Shown here: positions 34,962 through 43,134 of the stretch, piece after piece
How positions within the stretch are numbered: the first letter of the stretch is position 1
How the letters are laid out: each line of letters starts with the position of its first letter
DNA from: Sphingobium sp. WTD-1
GTDB taxonomy: Bacteria; Pseudomonadota; Alphaproteobacteria; Sphingomonadales; Sphingomonadaceae
NCBI RefSeq assembly: GCF_030128825.1
Contig: NZ_CP119127.1
Location: forward strand, 1,054,001-1,118,000
Length of the DNA stretch: 64,000 nt
Reading direction: 5' to 3'
Translations under genes and position numbers: made by a program
The notes under the pieces: model-generated
Told to the model about the DNA's origin: nothing
The model's input: the letters and a program-made list of their open reading frames with translations, nothing else
Databases searched by the model: none

Positions 34962-35371
34962 CCGATCCGGCCGGGCAGGCGCTGGCTATCGCCAATCTCA
35001 AGGCGCGCTATTGCGCGGCGGCGGATCTGGCGGCGCAGGCACCTGACCAGGCAAGGGCGCTGTTCGCCGACATCTTCACCGACGATTTCGTGGGTGATTA
35101 TGGCCTGACGCCGTTGCTCGGGGCGGCCGCGATCATCGATTTCCTCTGCACCGCTATCGCCGGCAACAGCCAATGGGTGCTGCACATGCTCCATTCACCC
35201 CGGATCGAGGTGCAGGAAAGCGAGGCGACCGGCGACTGGACCGTCTTCGTCCAACTGAAACGGCGCGATGGCGGTGCGGTCGACACGGTAATGGGGCGCT
35301 ATAGCGACCATTTTCGCCTGACCCCGGCGGGCTGGCGCATCGCCCGCGTCACCTTCGCGCGGGTGGAATGA
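34958..35371 (+). CDS. SnoaL-like / NTF2-fold protein (GTG start)
   Basis: A protein of 137 residues beginning with GTG, overlapping the CoA-ligase stop by 4 bases. The fold pattern is NTF2/SnoaL: IANLKARYCAAADLA, FTDDFVGDYG, NSQWVLHMLHSPRIEVQ and a C-terminal GWRIARVTFARVE strand. It resembles the protein at 37038-37460 in the same operon (IANVKARYC, HSPEIAI, WRIARSRLTRL), so the two are probably related halves of a duplication. Such small proteins may be isomerases, dehydratases or hydroxylases; activity unknown. Confidence 0.82.
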   Translation: MTDPAGQALAIANLKARYCAAADLAAQAPDQARALFADIFTDDFVGDYGLTPLLGAAAIIDFLCTAIAGNSQWVLHMLHSPRIEVQESEATGDWTVFVQLKRRDGGAVDTVMGRYSDHFRLTPAGWRIARVTFARVE

Positions 35372-36249
35372 CCGGGATGACTGATCCTCTCGGGCGTCGC
35401 TCGCTGCTGCTGGGCGGCGCTGCATCGTTGATGCTGGCCGGCCATGCCCCGGCAAAGCGATATAGCCCGGTGTTGGGCCTGGCCGATACGACCGTGCGCA
35501 AGGAACTGGCGCGCGACTATGCCGGCACGCTGCACGCCGTGGCGGCAATGGGCTATGGCCGGTTCGGTTTCCGCCTCGCTTCCTATGTCGCCAACGACCC
35601 GTCCGAACCCACGCCGCAGGACAAGGCCCGCATGGTGCGCGATGCCGGCATGACGGTGGGCGTGGTCCGGCTCGGCGTGCGCGGTGCGGACTATGACCAG
35701 CAGTTCGATCAGGCGGCGGCGATCGGCGCGAACATCGTCGCGCTGACCACCGCGCCGATCTTCATTGCCAGCCGCACGCTGGGGCAGACGACCCGCGCCG
35801 CGCTCGACGCCTATATCCCGCAGCTTGCGGCGCTGGGGGAAAAGGCGAAGGCGGCCGGCCTGACGCTCGCCTATCATAATCATTGGTATGATCTGATGCC
35901 GATCGACGGCGACCGGCCGCTCGACCTGATGGCCAGCCGGATACCGCCGGACCTGCTCTCGTTCGAGGTCGACCTGGCCTGGGCCTGGTATGCCGGGGTG
36001 GCGCCGCTCGATCTGCTGGCGGCGCTGGGACCGCGGGTGGTGTCGATGCATCTGAAAGACATCGACCGGAACCATGGCACGGCGATCACCGACCATGCGG
36101 TCACGCCCGGCAGTGGCGAGATGGACTATGCCGCGCTGATGCCGCGTATCGCCCGGCTGACCCGCGCGACCGGCTATGTCGAGGTCGACAATCCCGAAGA
36201 TGGACTGGCCGCCGCGCGCGGCGCCATGGCCTATCTGCGCGGCCGATAG
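35368..36249 (+). CDS. sugar-phosphate isomerase/epimerase-like TIM-barrel protein with Tat-like N-terminus
   Basis: A protein of 293 residues of the xylose-isomerase-like (AP endonuclease 2) TIM-barrel family. Candidate metal ligands lie in AYHNHWYDL, SFEVDLAWAW, VSMHLKDID and GSGEMDY. The N-terminus MTGMTDPLGRRSLLLGGAASLM looks like a twin-arginine signal (RRSLLLGG), suggesting export to the periplasm, which is unusual beside cytoplasmic CoA enzymes. It overlaps the previous stop by 4 bases. Substrate unknown; isomerisation or lyase activity on a hydroxyketone is plausible. Confidence 0.82.
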   Translation: MTGMTDPLGRRSLLLGGAASLMLAGHAPAKRYSPVLGLADTTVRKELARDYAGTLHAVAAMGYGRFGFRLASYVANDPSEPTPQDKARMVRDAGMTVGVVRLGVRGADYDQQFDQAAAIGANIVALTTAPIFIASRTLGQTTRAALDAYIPQLAALGEKAKAAGLTLAYHNHWYDLMPIDGDRPLDLMASRIPPDLLSFEVDLAWAWYAGVAPLDLLAALGPRVVSMHLKDIDRNHGTAITDHAVTPGSGEMDYAALMPRIARLTRATGYVEVDNPEDGLAAARGAMAYLRGR

Positions 36250-36276
36250 GATTTCAACCAGAATAGGAGGCAGAGG

Positions 36277-37038
36277 ATGGCGGGACGTTTCGTGGGCAAG
36301 ACCGTGCTGGTGACGGGCGGCGCGGCGGGGCTGGCGCGCGCCTATGCGCTGGCCTTCGGTGGCGAGGGCGCGCACCTGATCCTGGCCGACATCAACGAAG
36401 CGGGGCTGGCCGAGAGCAAGGCGCAGGTCGAACAGCTTGGCGCCACCGCCGCCGTGCATCGCGTCGACATGAGCGACGAGGCCGATATCCAGGCCTTCGC
36501 CGCCAATGTGCTGGCCGTCCATGAGCGGCTCGACGTGCTGATCAACAATGCCGGCCTCCATGCTGGTGAGATTGCGCGCGGCTTCTTCGGTCTGGGCCAG
36601 GCCAAGTGGCAGCATTATTTCGCGGTCAACACCATCGGCCCGCTGCTGCTGGCCGAAGCATTGCGGCCGGCGCTGGCGAAGGCGAAGGGCGTCATCATCA
36701 ACAAGTCGTCGATGGCCAGCTACAACCCCGCCACCGCCTATGGCATCACCAAGGCCTCGCTCAATATCTTCACCCATGCGATGGCGATGCAGTTCGGCCA
36801 GGACGAGATACGCTGCGTCGGCATCGCGCCGGGCCTGATGGCGACCGAGGCGGCGCAGGACGGCGTTGCCGCCGACAATTGGGAGCGGCTGAAGGGCATG
36901 CAGTCGGTCAAGCGCCAGGGCACGGCCGAGGATATCGCCAATCTCGGCCTGTTCCTCGCCTCCGACGAGGGCAGCTTCATCAACAATCAGGTGATATTGT
37001 GCGACGGCGGCAACCAGATGCGCGGTTTTCGCTTCTGA
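36277..37038 (+). CDS. SDR family oxidoreductase
   Basis: A classical SDR of 253 residues: VTGGAAGLARAYAL (the third glycine position is Ala), NNAGLHAG, NKSSMASYNP and YGITKAS, with the catalytic tyrosine and lysine. The end (NNQVILCDGGNQMRGFRF) is SDR-typical. A very strong ribosome-binding site AGGAGG precedes the ATG. It lies between the isomerase-like gene and a SnoaL gene whose ATG overlaps its stop by 1 base. Substrate unknown. Confidence 0.9.
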   Translation: MAGRFVGKTVLVTGGAAGLARAYALAFGGEGAHLILADINEAGLAESKAQVEQLGATAAVHRVDMSDEADIQAFAANVLAVHERLDVLINNAGLHAGEIARGFFGLGQAKWQHYFAVNTIGPLLLAEALRPALAKAKGVIINKSSMASYNPATAYGITKASLNIFTHAMAMQFGQDEIRCVGIAPGLMATEAAQDGVAADNWERLKGMQSVKRQGTAEDIANLGLFLASDEGSFINNQVILCDGGNQMRGFRF

Positions 37039-37460
37039 TGGCCGCGCCCGATTTTGCCGACTGGCTGGCCATCGCCAATGTGAAGGCGCGCTATTGCCGC
37101 CTGCTCGATACCAAGGATTGGGACGGCTTTGCCGCGCTGTTCACGCCCGATTTCCGGCTCGACGCGACCGGATCGGGCGGGCCGCTGCTGGAGGGGCGCG
37201 ATGTCGCGATCGCCAGCGTCCGCGCCTCGATCGACGCGGCGCGCACCGTCCATCATGTCCATTCGCCCGAAATCGCCATCGACGACGACACCGCGACCGC
37301 CATCTGGGCGATGCAGGACCATCTGGTCTGGTCCGATGGGCGTATGCTTACCGGCCATGGCCATTATCATGAAGATTATCGCCGGGAAGACGGCCAATGG
37401 CGCATCGCCCGATCCCGCCTCACCCGGCTGGTGATCGACATGAAGGCGCCACCGGCCTGA
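37038..37460 (+). CDS. SnoaL-like / NTF2-fold protein
   Basis: A protein of 140 residues, its ATG overlapping the SDR stop (TGATG). It shows the SnoaL_4-like pattern WLAIANVKARYCRLLDTKDWDGFAALFTPDF, then VHHVHSPEIAIDDDTATAIWAMQDHLVW and YHEDYRREDGQWRIARSRLTRL. The conserved Y and D near the start and the H in VHSPE are often at the active site in this family. It is similar to 34958-35371. It may act together with the SDR on the same intermediate. Confidence 0.87.
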   Translation: MAAPDFADWLAIANVKARYCRLLDTKDWDGFAALFTPDFRLDATGSGGPLLEGRDVAIASVRASIDAARTVHHVHSPEIAIDDDTATAIWAMQDHLVWSDGRMLTGHGHYHEDYRREDGQWRIARSRLTRLVIDMKAPPA

Positions 37461-37538
37461 ACGGGAAGGCGGGCACCATGTCGTCATGCGTGGGGGATGT
37501 TGCCTTGTCCGCGCCACATATGTCCTCGATAAGGGATC

Positions 37539-38231
37539 ATGACAGATCAAAGACATGATGCGGCCACGACGCTGGACCGCATCCAGCAAAATTTCCTGGC
37601 GCGCTCCGAACGCCAGCTTCTCACCTGGCTGTGCGCCCGGATGCCGCGGCAGGTCACACCCGATCTTTTGACCCTGCTGGGGCTGATCGGCGCGCTGATG
37701 ACCTTCATCGGTTATACCGCCAGCAATGTCGGTGCATCCTGGCTGCTGCTCGCGATCCTGGGCTATGTCGTCCAGTGGTTCGGCGATTCCATGGATGGCA
37801 GCCTGGCGCGCTACCGCCGGATCGAACGGCCCTCCTATGGCTATTTCATCGATCATAGCTGTGATGGACTGGTGACCTTGCTGATCCTCGCCGGCATCGG
37901 CCTCAGCCCCTATGTCACCATGGATGTCGCCCTTGTGGCGCTCGCCGGCTATCTGCTGCTGTCGATCCACGCCTATCTCTCCGCCCGCGTGCTGGGGGAG
38001 TTCAAACTCTCCTATCTGTCGGCCGGCCCGACCGAATTGCGGCTGATGCTGATCGCGCTGACGGTGATGATGATGGTGCTGGGCGACAAGCCCGGCCTGT
38101 TCGGGCGCTGGTCCGGCTTCGACATCTTCGTCGGCACGGTCGGGGTGATCCTGATCATCCTGTTCGTCGGCCAGACGCTGGTGACCGGGCGCCGGCTGGC
38201 CGCGCATGAGGCGGCAAACGGGCGGGGCTGA
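37539..38231 (+). CDS. CDP-alcohol phosphatidyltransferase family membrane protein
   Basis: An integral membrane enzyme of 230 residues with about six hydrophobic helices. The family signature D-x2-DG-x2-AR-x9-G-x3-D-x3-D is complete (DSMDGSLARYRRIERPSYGY, then FIDHSCD). Members transfer a phosphatidyl or similar group from a CDP-lipid to an alcohol. It follows the SnoaL gene after 78 bases, but a link to the catabolic operon is not obvious; it may have its own promoter. AAGGGA is the ribosome-binding site. It converges on the cupin gene. Confidence 0.9.
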   Translation: MTDQRHDAATTLDRIQQNFLARSERQLLTWLCARMPRQVTPDLLTLLGLIGALMTFIGYTASNVGASWLLLAILGYVVQWFGDSMDGSLARYRRIERPSYGYFIDHSCDGLVTLLILAGIGLSPYVTMDVALVALAGYLLLSIHAYLSARVLGEFKLSYLSAGPTELRLMLIALTVMMMVLGDKPGLFGRWSGFDIFVGTVGVILIILFVGQTLVTGRRLAAHEAANGRG

Positions 38232-38237
38232 TCGCCC

Positions 38238-38777
38238 CTATCCGCCGCCGGGCTCGGTTCCGAAGGACAGGCCCGACGGTGGCGTCTCGCCCGTCCAATG
38301 CGCGCGCTGCGCCGAGACCTGCGCCACTGCCCGATCCCAATAGGCGGGGTTGTTGGCGAGCATCCTGATGTCGAAGCTGTCCGATCCGCGAAATTCCAGC
38401 ACCTCGACCCCCTGGTCGCCGGGCACATAGGTGTAGGGGACATTCGCGCCGACGAAGAAGCCGTCGCCTGCGCCCAGTTCCTCCGTGCCGATCCGCAGCG
38501 ATCCGGCGAGGATGAAATAGAGGCAGTCGACATCATGGCTGTGGCGCGGCAGCGGAAAGCCGCTGCGGAACCAGGCATGGGTGAGGCTGAGGCCCGGCAT
38601 GGAAAAGAGCAGCTTCACCCGCGTGCCCTCCAGCATGCCGGCTTCGACCGCGGCGATGGAGCCTGCCATCTCGATCGGCGTCGGCGGCACCGTCGCCATC
38701 AGGCCGCTTTCCTCGAAATCGGTCGCATCCTTCGCGCGGAACAGGGCGAAGCGGGGTGCGGCTACGGGGTCGGTCAT
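38238..38777 (-). CDS. cupin-domain protein
   Basis: A protein of 179 residues with a single cupin barrel at about 60-150: FPLPRHSHDVDCLYFILAGSLRIG (motif 1, with His, His and Asp in place of the usual Glu) and GDGFFVGANVPYTYVPGDQGVEVLEF (motif 2). It may be a metal-dependent dioxygenase or isomerase, or a small-molecule binding protein. ATG 38777 follows GGAAGGACG; frames further upstream have no such site. It is a single minus-strand gene between two plus-strand groups, sharing a 185-base gap with the divergent gene at 38963. Confidence 0.82.
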   Translation of the reverse strand: MTDPVAAPRFALFRAKDATDFEESGLMATVPPTPIEMAGSIAAVEAGMLEGTRVKLLFSMPGLSLTHAWFRSGFPLPRHSHDVDCLYFILAGSLRIGTEELGAGDGFFVGANVPYTYVPGDQGVEVLEFRGSDSFDIRMLANNPAYWDRAVAQVSAQRAHWTGETPPSGLSFGTEPGGG

Positions 38778-38962
38778 CACGCGTCCTTCCGGCATGATTG
38801 CGGCGTCAGGATGCGGAGCGCTGCCGACAGGGTCAATTCGCGCCCGCTTCTCAATGCCCCGGCGATCATTGGCCGGCCGCTCTGGCATGTGGTGGGCATC
38901 CATGCTGGATTGCCGCCACATAATGGGTCGGGACCAGCCGGCCGGGCAGCCGGGGACGAGGA

Positions 38963-39745
38963 ATGAGCCTGTATACCACCATCCATCTGCACAATGTCGC
39001 GGCCGACCGGGCGGAGGATTATGCCCGCTGGTTCGACGGCGCGCATCAGCAGGATCTGGCCCGGCTGCGCGGCTTTCGTTCGGCCGATCGCTATGAAGTC
39101 ACGCCGCAGCAGATCATGCCCGACATTCCCCAGCCCTGGCGCTTCCTGTCGGTCTATGAGTTTGATTATGCCGCGCCGGAGATCGACCTGCCGGCGCTAG
39201 CGCCCTTGCTGGCCGATGCGCGCGATGCGGGGCTGATCGACGACAGCGACGAAAGCGAGCGCATCCACAGCTATGCGATGTATTCGGACTGGGTCTCCAG
39301 CCCCAATCACCAGGCCGACCAGCCCTTTTCCGGGGTCTCGATCATCCTCGCCAATTTCGTCGCCGGGCGGGAGGCGGAATATCATCACTGGTATGACACG
39401 GTCCATGGCCCCGAAGTGACGCGTGTGCCGGGCAAGGTGGCGATGAAGCGCGGCCGTCTCTCGCCGCTTCAGGTCGAACCGCGCCGCTATTGTCCCGGCA
39501 GCGACCTGGTCTTCTGCGCCCAGCAGACCGACGACCTGCTGTTCACGGTCAAGGATTTCAGCGCCCGCGCGCGCGGCGTCAGCCCCAGCGGCGTCGCCTT
39601 CCAACCGCGTTCCTCGGCCGGCTCCTTCGCCCGCACGGTCCATTATTTCGCCAGGGTCAGCGGTGACAAATTCTGGCCCGGCGGCATCGCCTATGATGGC
39701 GACCTGTCCGTCTATCCGGCCGATTTCGCGCGGCCGGCGGGCTGA
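38963..39745 (+). CDS. dimeric alpha/beta-barrel (EthD-like) two-domain protein, function unknown
   Basis: A protein of 260 residues that looks like two ferredoxin-like alpha/beta modules: residues 1-105 (TIHLHNVAADRAEDYARWFDGAHQQDL...WRFLSVYEFD) and 120-235 (SIILANFVAGREAEYHHWYDTVHGPEVTRVPG). The second carries the EYHHWYDTVHGPE motif of EthD-like proteins. Such folds occur in cofactor-free oxygenases, cyclases and lactone isomerases, so a catalytic role is possible but unproven. GACGAGGA precedes the ATG. An SDR follows 100 bases later. Confidence 0.75.
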   Translation: MSLYTTIHLHNVAADRAEDYARWFDGAHQQDLARLRGFRSADRYEVTPQQIMPDIPQPWRFLSVYEFDYAAPEIDLPALAPLLADARDAGLIDDSDESERIHSYAMYSDWVSSPNHQADQPFSGVSIILANFVAGREAEYHHWYDTVHGPEVTRVPGKVAMKRGRLSPLQVEPRRYCPGSDLVFCAQQTDDLLFTVKDFSARARGVSPSGVAFQPRSSAGSFARTVHYFARVSGDKFWPGGIAYDGDLSVYPADFARPAG

Positions 39746-39845
39746 GGCGGGGAACCATCGCAAGCGCGATGCGGCATGGCCTTGCCCGGCCGAAGAAGCC
39801 ATGCGCTATTAGCATGAAGTTTGAAAAGAACAGGTGGAGCGAGAG

Positions 39846-40583
39846 GTGAGCAAGGTCATCGTCATTACCGGTGCGGGCGACGGGCTGGGACGCGCATTGG
39901 CGCGGCGGTTCGCGCGCGATGGCGAAACCGTCATCCTGCTGGGCCGCACCCTGTCGAAGGTCGAGGCGGTCGCGCAGGAACTGGGCGAACCCCATTTCGC
40001 GGTGGCCTGCGATGTCGGCCATCCCGATTCCGTCCGCGCCGCCTTTGCCGCGATCGCGCAGCGCCACCCCAAGGTCGACGTGCTGATCAACAATGCCGCC
40101 ATCTACGAACCCTTCACCCTGGCCGAGGTGCGCGACGAGCAGATCGCAGCATCGCTCGCCACCAATGTCGCCGGCCCGATCTATTGCGCGCGCGAGGCGT
40201 TGCCGCTGCTGCGCGGGGGCGGCCATATCATCAATGTCACCAGCGAATCCGTGCCGCTGAAAATGCCGATGCTGTGGCTTTATGCCGGCGGCAAGGCGGG
40301 CCTTGAACTCATGTCCGACATGTGGGCGCGCGAACTGGAGCCCGAGGGTGTGCGCGTCACCGTGGTCCAGGCCGGCATGATGATGGACGAGACCAAGACC
40401 GGCAGCAGCTGGCCGATGGATGTCGCGATCCGCTTTGCCCAGGAAAATGCCAAGGTCGGCCTCAACCTGCGCGAGCGCGGCATCAGCCATTATAATTCGG
40501 TCACCGACGTCTTCCGCGCCGTGCTCGACATGCCGGCGGACCTGCACATCGGATCGGTCGCCCTGAGCGCGCGCAAGCGCTGA
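39846..40583 (+). CDS. SDR family oxidoreductase (GTG start)
   Basis: An SDR of 245 residues: VITGAGDGLGRALARRF, GRTLSKVE, NNAAIYEPF, NVTSESVPL and YAGGKAGLEL, where Y and K of the YxxxK pair are kept. The GTG at 39846 is six bases after GGAG and is preferred over a GTG 12 bases upstream. It is followed by a short spacer with two DnaA boxes and then the aldehyde dehydrogenase gene, so the two may form an operon oxidising an alcohol step by step. Substrate unknown. Confidence 0.87.
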   Translation: MSKVIVITGAGDGLGRALARRFARDGETVILLGRTLSKVEAVAQELGEPHFAVACDVGHPDSVRAAFAAIAQRHPKVDVLINNAAIYEPFTLAEVRDEQIAASLATNVAGPIYCAREALPLLRGGGHIINVTSESVPLKMPMLWLYAGGKAGLELMSDMWARELEPEGVRVTVVQAGMMMDETKTGSSWPMDVAIRFAQENAKVGLNLRERGISHYNSVTDVFRAVLDMPADLHIGSVALSARKR

Positions 40584-40592
40584 CCGGGCGAC

Positions 40593-40623
40593 TTATCCAC
40601 AACATCCACAGAAGTTATCCACA
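40593..40623 (+). other. pair of consensus DnaA boxes
   Basis: TTATCCACA occurs twice in the same orientation (40593-40601 and 40615-40623) with ACATCCACA between them at 40602-40610. All sit in the 51-base spacer between the SDR and aldehyde dehydrogenase genes, right before the GGAAGG ribosome-binding site. TTATCCACA is the consensus DnaA-binding sequence. Further boxes follow at 42889-42973. Confidence 0.6.
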
Positions 40624-40634
40624 GGAAGGCGATC

Positions 40635-42104
40635 ATGGCCACTCTTCCCGAAGCCAAGCTCTATATCGACGGCGTGCTGCGCGGTGCCGAAGGCGGCAAG
40701 ACCTTTGAGGTGATCGGTCCCTGGACCGGCGAACCGGTCGGCACCGCCGCCGATGCCTCGCCCGCCGATGTCGAGGCCGCGATCGTCGCTGCCCGCCGCG
40801 CCTTCGACACCACCGACTGGTCGACCAATGTCGACCTGCGCGTCGCGCTGGTGACGAAGTTGCGCGACCTGTTCCAGGCGAACAAGGAACGGCTGTCGGA
40901 CCTGGCCCGGCATGAGGCCGGCGCCGCCATGGGCGCGGTCGGCCGTGCCCATGTCGACATGGCGCTCGACGGCTGGGACGATTATCTCGCCGTCTTTCCC
41001 AAGCTGGAATGGGAAAAGGATTATGGCGGGCGCACCGGCTATGGCTTCGAAAGCCTGCGCAAGGCGGTCTATGAACCGATTGGCGTGGTGGCGGCGATCA
41101 CCCCCTGGAACGTGCCGCTCTATGTGAATGTCGGCAAGGTCGTGGCGGCGCTGCTGGCCGGCTGCACCGTGATCCTGAAGCCCGCGCCCAACACGCCGGG
41201 CATGGGCGCGATCTTCGGCGAACTGGCGGTGGAGGCGGGCTTCCCCGCCGGCGTCATCAATGTCGTGTTCGGCAGCGATCCGGCGCTGGCCGGCGAGATG
41301 CTGGTCACCGATCCGCGCGTCGATCTTGTCTCGTTCACCGGATCGACGGGCGTCGGCAAGCGCATCATGGAACAGGGCGCTGCGACGTTGAAGCGCGTCT
41401 TCCTGGAACTGGGCGGCAAGTCGGCGAAGATCGTGCTCGACGATTCCGCCAATTTCGCGATGGATGTCGCCCAGACCATGCTGGTCTTCCATGCCGGCCA
41501 GGGCTGCGCCGTGCATTCGCGCCTGCTGGTGCCGCGCAGTCGCTATGAGGAGGCGAAGGCGATCCTCAAGCATGCCTATGCCAGCTTTGGCGACAATTGG
41601 GGCGATTTCGACAATCCCCAGCACATCATGGGGCCGGTCATTTCCAAGCGGCAGATGGAGCGGGTGCTGTCCTATGTCGATATCGGCCAGGCCGAGGGCG
41701 CGACCCTGCTGGCCGGTGGCAAGGCGCGGCCGGACAAGGGCGGCGGCTATTTCATCGAGCCGACCTGCTTCGTCGACGTCACCAACGACATGCGCATCGC
41801 CCAGGAAGAGATTTTCGGACCGGTGCTGGTGGTCATCCCGTTCGAGGATGATGCCGATGCCGTGCGCATCGCCAATGAAAGCAGCTATGGCCTGTCGGGC
41901 GGCGTCAGTTCGGGCAATCTTGACCGGGCGATCAATGTCGCCAAGCAGATCCGCAGCGGATCGATCAGCGTCAATGGCGGCATGTGCATCGCCGGCGACT
42001 TGCCTTTCGGTGGCTACAAGGCCAGTGGTGTAGGCCGCGAATGGGGCCTCGAAGGGATCGAGGAGTTCCTGGAAACCAAGCTGATCGCCTGGCGCGCCGC
42101 CTGA
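40635..42104 (+). CDS. aldehyde dehydrogenase
   Basis: A complete NAD(P)-dependent aldehyde dehydrogenase of 489 residues. TPWNVPLYVNVGK is the cofactor/active-site loop, SFTGSTGVGK follows, the general base is in LELGGKSAKIV, the nucleophile in HAGQGCAVHSR and EEIFGPVLVV lies nearer the end. The cysteine context GQGC is slightly different from the GQTC of the other two aldehyde dehydrogenases in the window, suggesting another subgroup. ACAGGAAGG precedes the ATG. It is followed by a TetR gene. Substrate unknown. Confidence 0.93.
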   Translation: MATLPEAKLYIDGVLRGAEGGKTFEVIGPWTGEPVGTAADASPADVEAAIVAARRAFDTTDWSTNVDLRVALVTKLRDLFQANKERLSDLARHEAGAAMGAVGRAHVDMALDGWDDYLAVFPKLEWEKDYGGRTGYGFESLRKAVYEPIGVVAAITPWNVPLYVNVGKVVAALLAGCTVILKPAPNTPGMGAIFGELAVEAGFPAGVINVVFGSDPALAGEMLVTDPRVDLVSFTGSTGVGKRIMEQGAATLKRVFLELGGKSAKIVLDDSANFAMDVAQTMLVFHAGQGCAVHSRLLVPRSRYEEAKAILKHAYASFGDNWGDFDNPQHIMGPVISKRQMERVLSYVDIGQAEGATLLAGGKARPDKGGGYFIEPTCFVDVTNDMRIAQEEIFGPVLVVIPFEDDADAVRIANESSYGLSGGVSSGNLDRAINVAKQIRSGSISVNGGMCIAGDLPFGGYKASGVGREWGLEGIEEFLETKLIAWRAA

Positions 42105-42135
42105 GGCGCGCGACGGGGCATGGATAGGACGGGTT

Positions 42136-42870
42136 TTGACGGCAAAGGCATCGATTGCGGCGGACGGGCCGTCGGAACCCAAGGGCCGGGGACGGGCCAC
42201 CAAGGCGCTGAGCCATAATCTTAATGGCCAGCGCCTGGGTCGCAAGGGGCGCGACACGCGCGAGCGCATCCTGGCCGCGACCAACGAATTGCTGGCGGGA
42301 CCGGTGGATGTCGAAATCTCGCTGAGCGCGGTCGCGCGCCAGGCCTCGCTCGGCATGACGTCGCTCTATAATTATTTCTCCGACCTCACCGAATTGCTGC
42401 TCGCCGTGCTGGAGCCGGTGATGGCCACGGCCGAGGCCGATTATGTCGGCCTGTTGCGGACCCGATGGAGCGAGGAGGAACTGGGCGAGAAGGCGCTGGC
42501 CTTCGTCACCGCCTATCATGGCTTCTGGGTCAAGCATTCTCGCCTGCTCCACCTGCGCAACAATATGGCCGATCGCCAGAATGAGCGGATGATGCTGCAT
42601 CGCGTCCATGCCGCCCAGCCGGTGATGCGGCTGCTGGTCGACCAGATGGATGGCGGCAGCGAAGAGGCCGGATCGCCGGTGTTCAGCATGGGCACCGCGC
42701 TGATGACCGGGCTGGAGCGTGTCGTCACCGTCACCACCGACATGGCGCTGCAGAATATTCTCCATTCCCCCCATCCGCTGGCGCGCACCCATTTGCTGCG
42801 GGCCGAGGCGCGGCTGATGGAACTGGGCATCCGCGATTATCGCGCGATGCTGCGCGACGCGCGCGCCTGA
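42136..42870 (+). CDS. TetR-family transcriptional regulator (probable TTG start)
   Basis: A regulator of 244 residues with the helix-turn-helix DTRERILAATNELLAGPVDVEISLSAVARQASLGMTSLYNYFSDLTELLLA at about residues 38-88. The long N-terminal arm and the only upstream start, TTG 42136 (with GGACGGG before it), leave the exact N-terminus open. It is 31 bases behind the aldehyde dehydrogenase gene and probably controls that operon. Its 3' side is a 264-base convergent gap with DnaA boxes and large hairpins. Confidence 0.88.
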   Translation: MTAKASIAADGPSEPKGRGRATKALSHNLNGQRLGRKGRDTRERILAATNELLAGPVDVEISLSAVARQASLGMTSLYNYFSDLTELLLAVLEPVMATAEADYVGLLRTRWSEEELGEKALAFVTAYHGFWVKHSRLLHLRNNMADRQNERMMLHRVHAAQPVMRLLVDQMDGGSEEAGSPVFSMGTALMTGLERVVTVTTDMALQNILHSPHPLARTHLLRAEARLMELGIRDYRAMLRDARA

Positions 42871-42888
42871 GAGCGGCGCGCGTTCGAC

Positions 42889-42973
42889 TTATCCACAGGC
42901 TTATCGACAGAAGTTATCCACAGCTTTTCCCACGCCTATCTGTGGAAAAAGCTGTGGATAAGTTTGTGGATGG
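42889..42973. other. cluster of DnaA boxes in both orientations, partly forming a hairpin
   Basis: Exact TTATCCACA is at 42889-42897 and 42914-42922, and its complement at 42953-42961. Near-consensus forms are TTATCGACA (42901-42909), TGTGGAAAA (42941-42949, complement) and TGTGGATGG (42965-42973, complement). The 15-mer TTATCCACAGCTTTT (42914-42928) is perfectly inverted at 42947-42961, so the region can also form a stem-loop. It lies just behind the TetR stop between convergent genes. It may be a DnaA-binding or titration site, part of a replication origin, or a bidirectional terminator that happens to contain the motif. Confidence 0.6.
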
Positions 42974-42999
42974 GAGAAGGCGCTTAGCATGTGTTGGAA

Positions 43000-43019
43000 A
43001 ATCCGGCCGTAGCCGGATT
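43000..43019. repeat. 8-bp stem, 4-base loop hairpin
   Basis: AATCCGGC (43000-43007) and GCCGGATT (43012-43019) enclose CGTA. It directly precedes the long inverted repeat and belongs to the same row of palindromes between the convergent TetR and enoyl-CoA hydratase genes. Confidence 0.65.
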
Positions 43020-43022
43020 GCC

Positions 43023-43099
43023 GCACCAGCCCACACCCCCACCCGGCCTCCCATCAGGATACCATGTCTGGGAGGCCGGGTGGGGGTGTGGGCTGGTGC
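43023..43099. repeat. perfect 31-bp inverted repeat (77-base hairpin)
   Basis: The 31 bases 43023-43053 are exactly reverse-complementary to 43069-43099 around a 15-base loop. The arms are C-rich and G-rich (runs such as CACACCCCCACCCGGCC). A perfect arm of this length is far beyond chance. It is non-coding and lies between convergent genes. No T-run follows, so it is not a classical intrinsic terminator; a dispersed intergenic repeat or a mobile palindromic unit is more likely. Confidence 0.85.
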
Positions 43100-43101
43100 C
43101 G

Positions 43102-43118
43102 ATGCGCCGGAGGCGCAT
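43102..43118 (+). terminator. short hairpin with T-tract, possible terminator of the TetR transcript
   Basis: ATGCGCC (43102-43108) and GGCGCAT (43112-43118) enclose GGA and are followed on the plus strand by TTTCTCC. It is the last of the row of hairpins between the convergent TetR and enoyl-CoA hydratase genes, 17 bases before the end of the latter. Confidence 0.5.
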
Positions 43119-43134
43119 TTCTCCAAACGAATTC

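Noticed and set aside
40593..42973. A confirmed replication origin
   Set aside because: The DnaA boxes are real sequence matches, but no replication or partition gene and no clear A+T-rich unwinding region is nearby, so only the box cluster is reported.
43023..43099. The long inverted repeat as a classical rho-independent terminator
   Set aside because: There is no T-run after either arm and the stem is far longer than usual; kept as a repeat instead.
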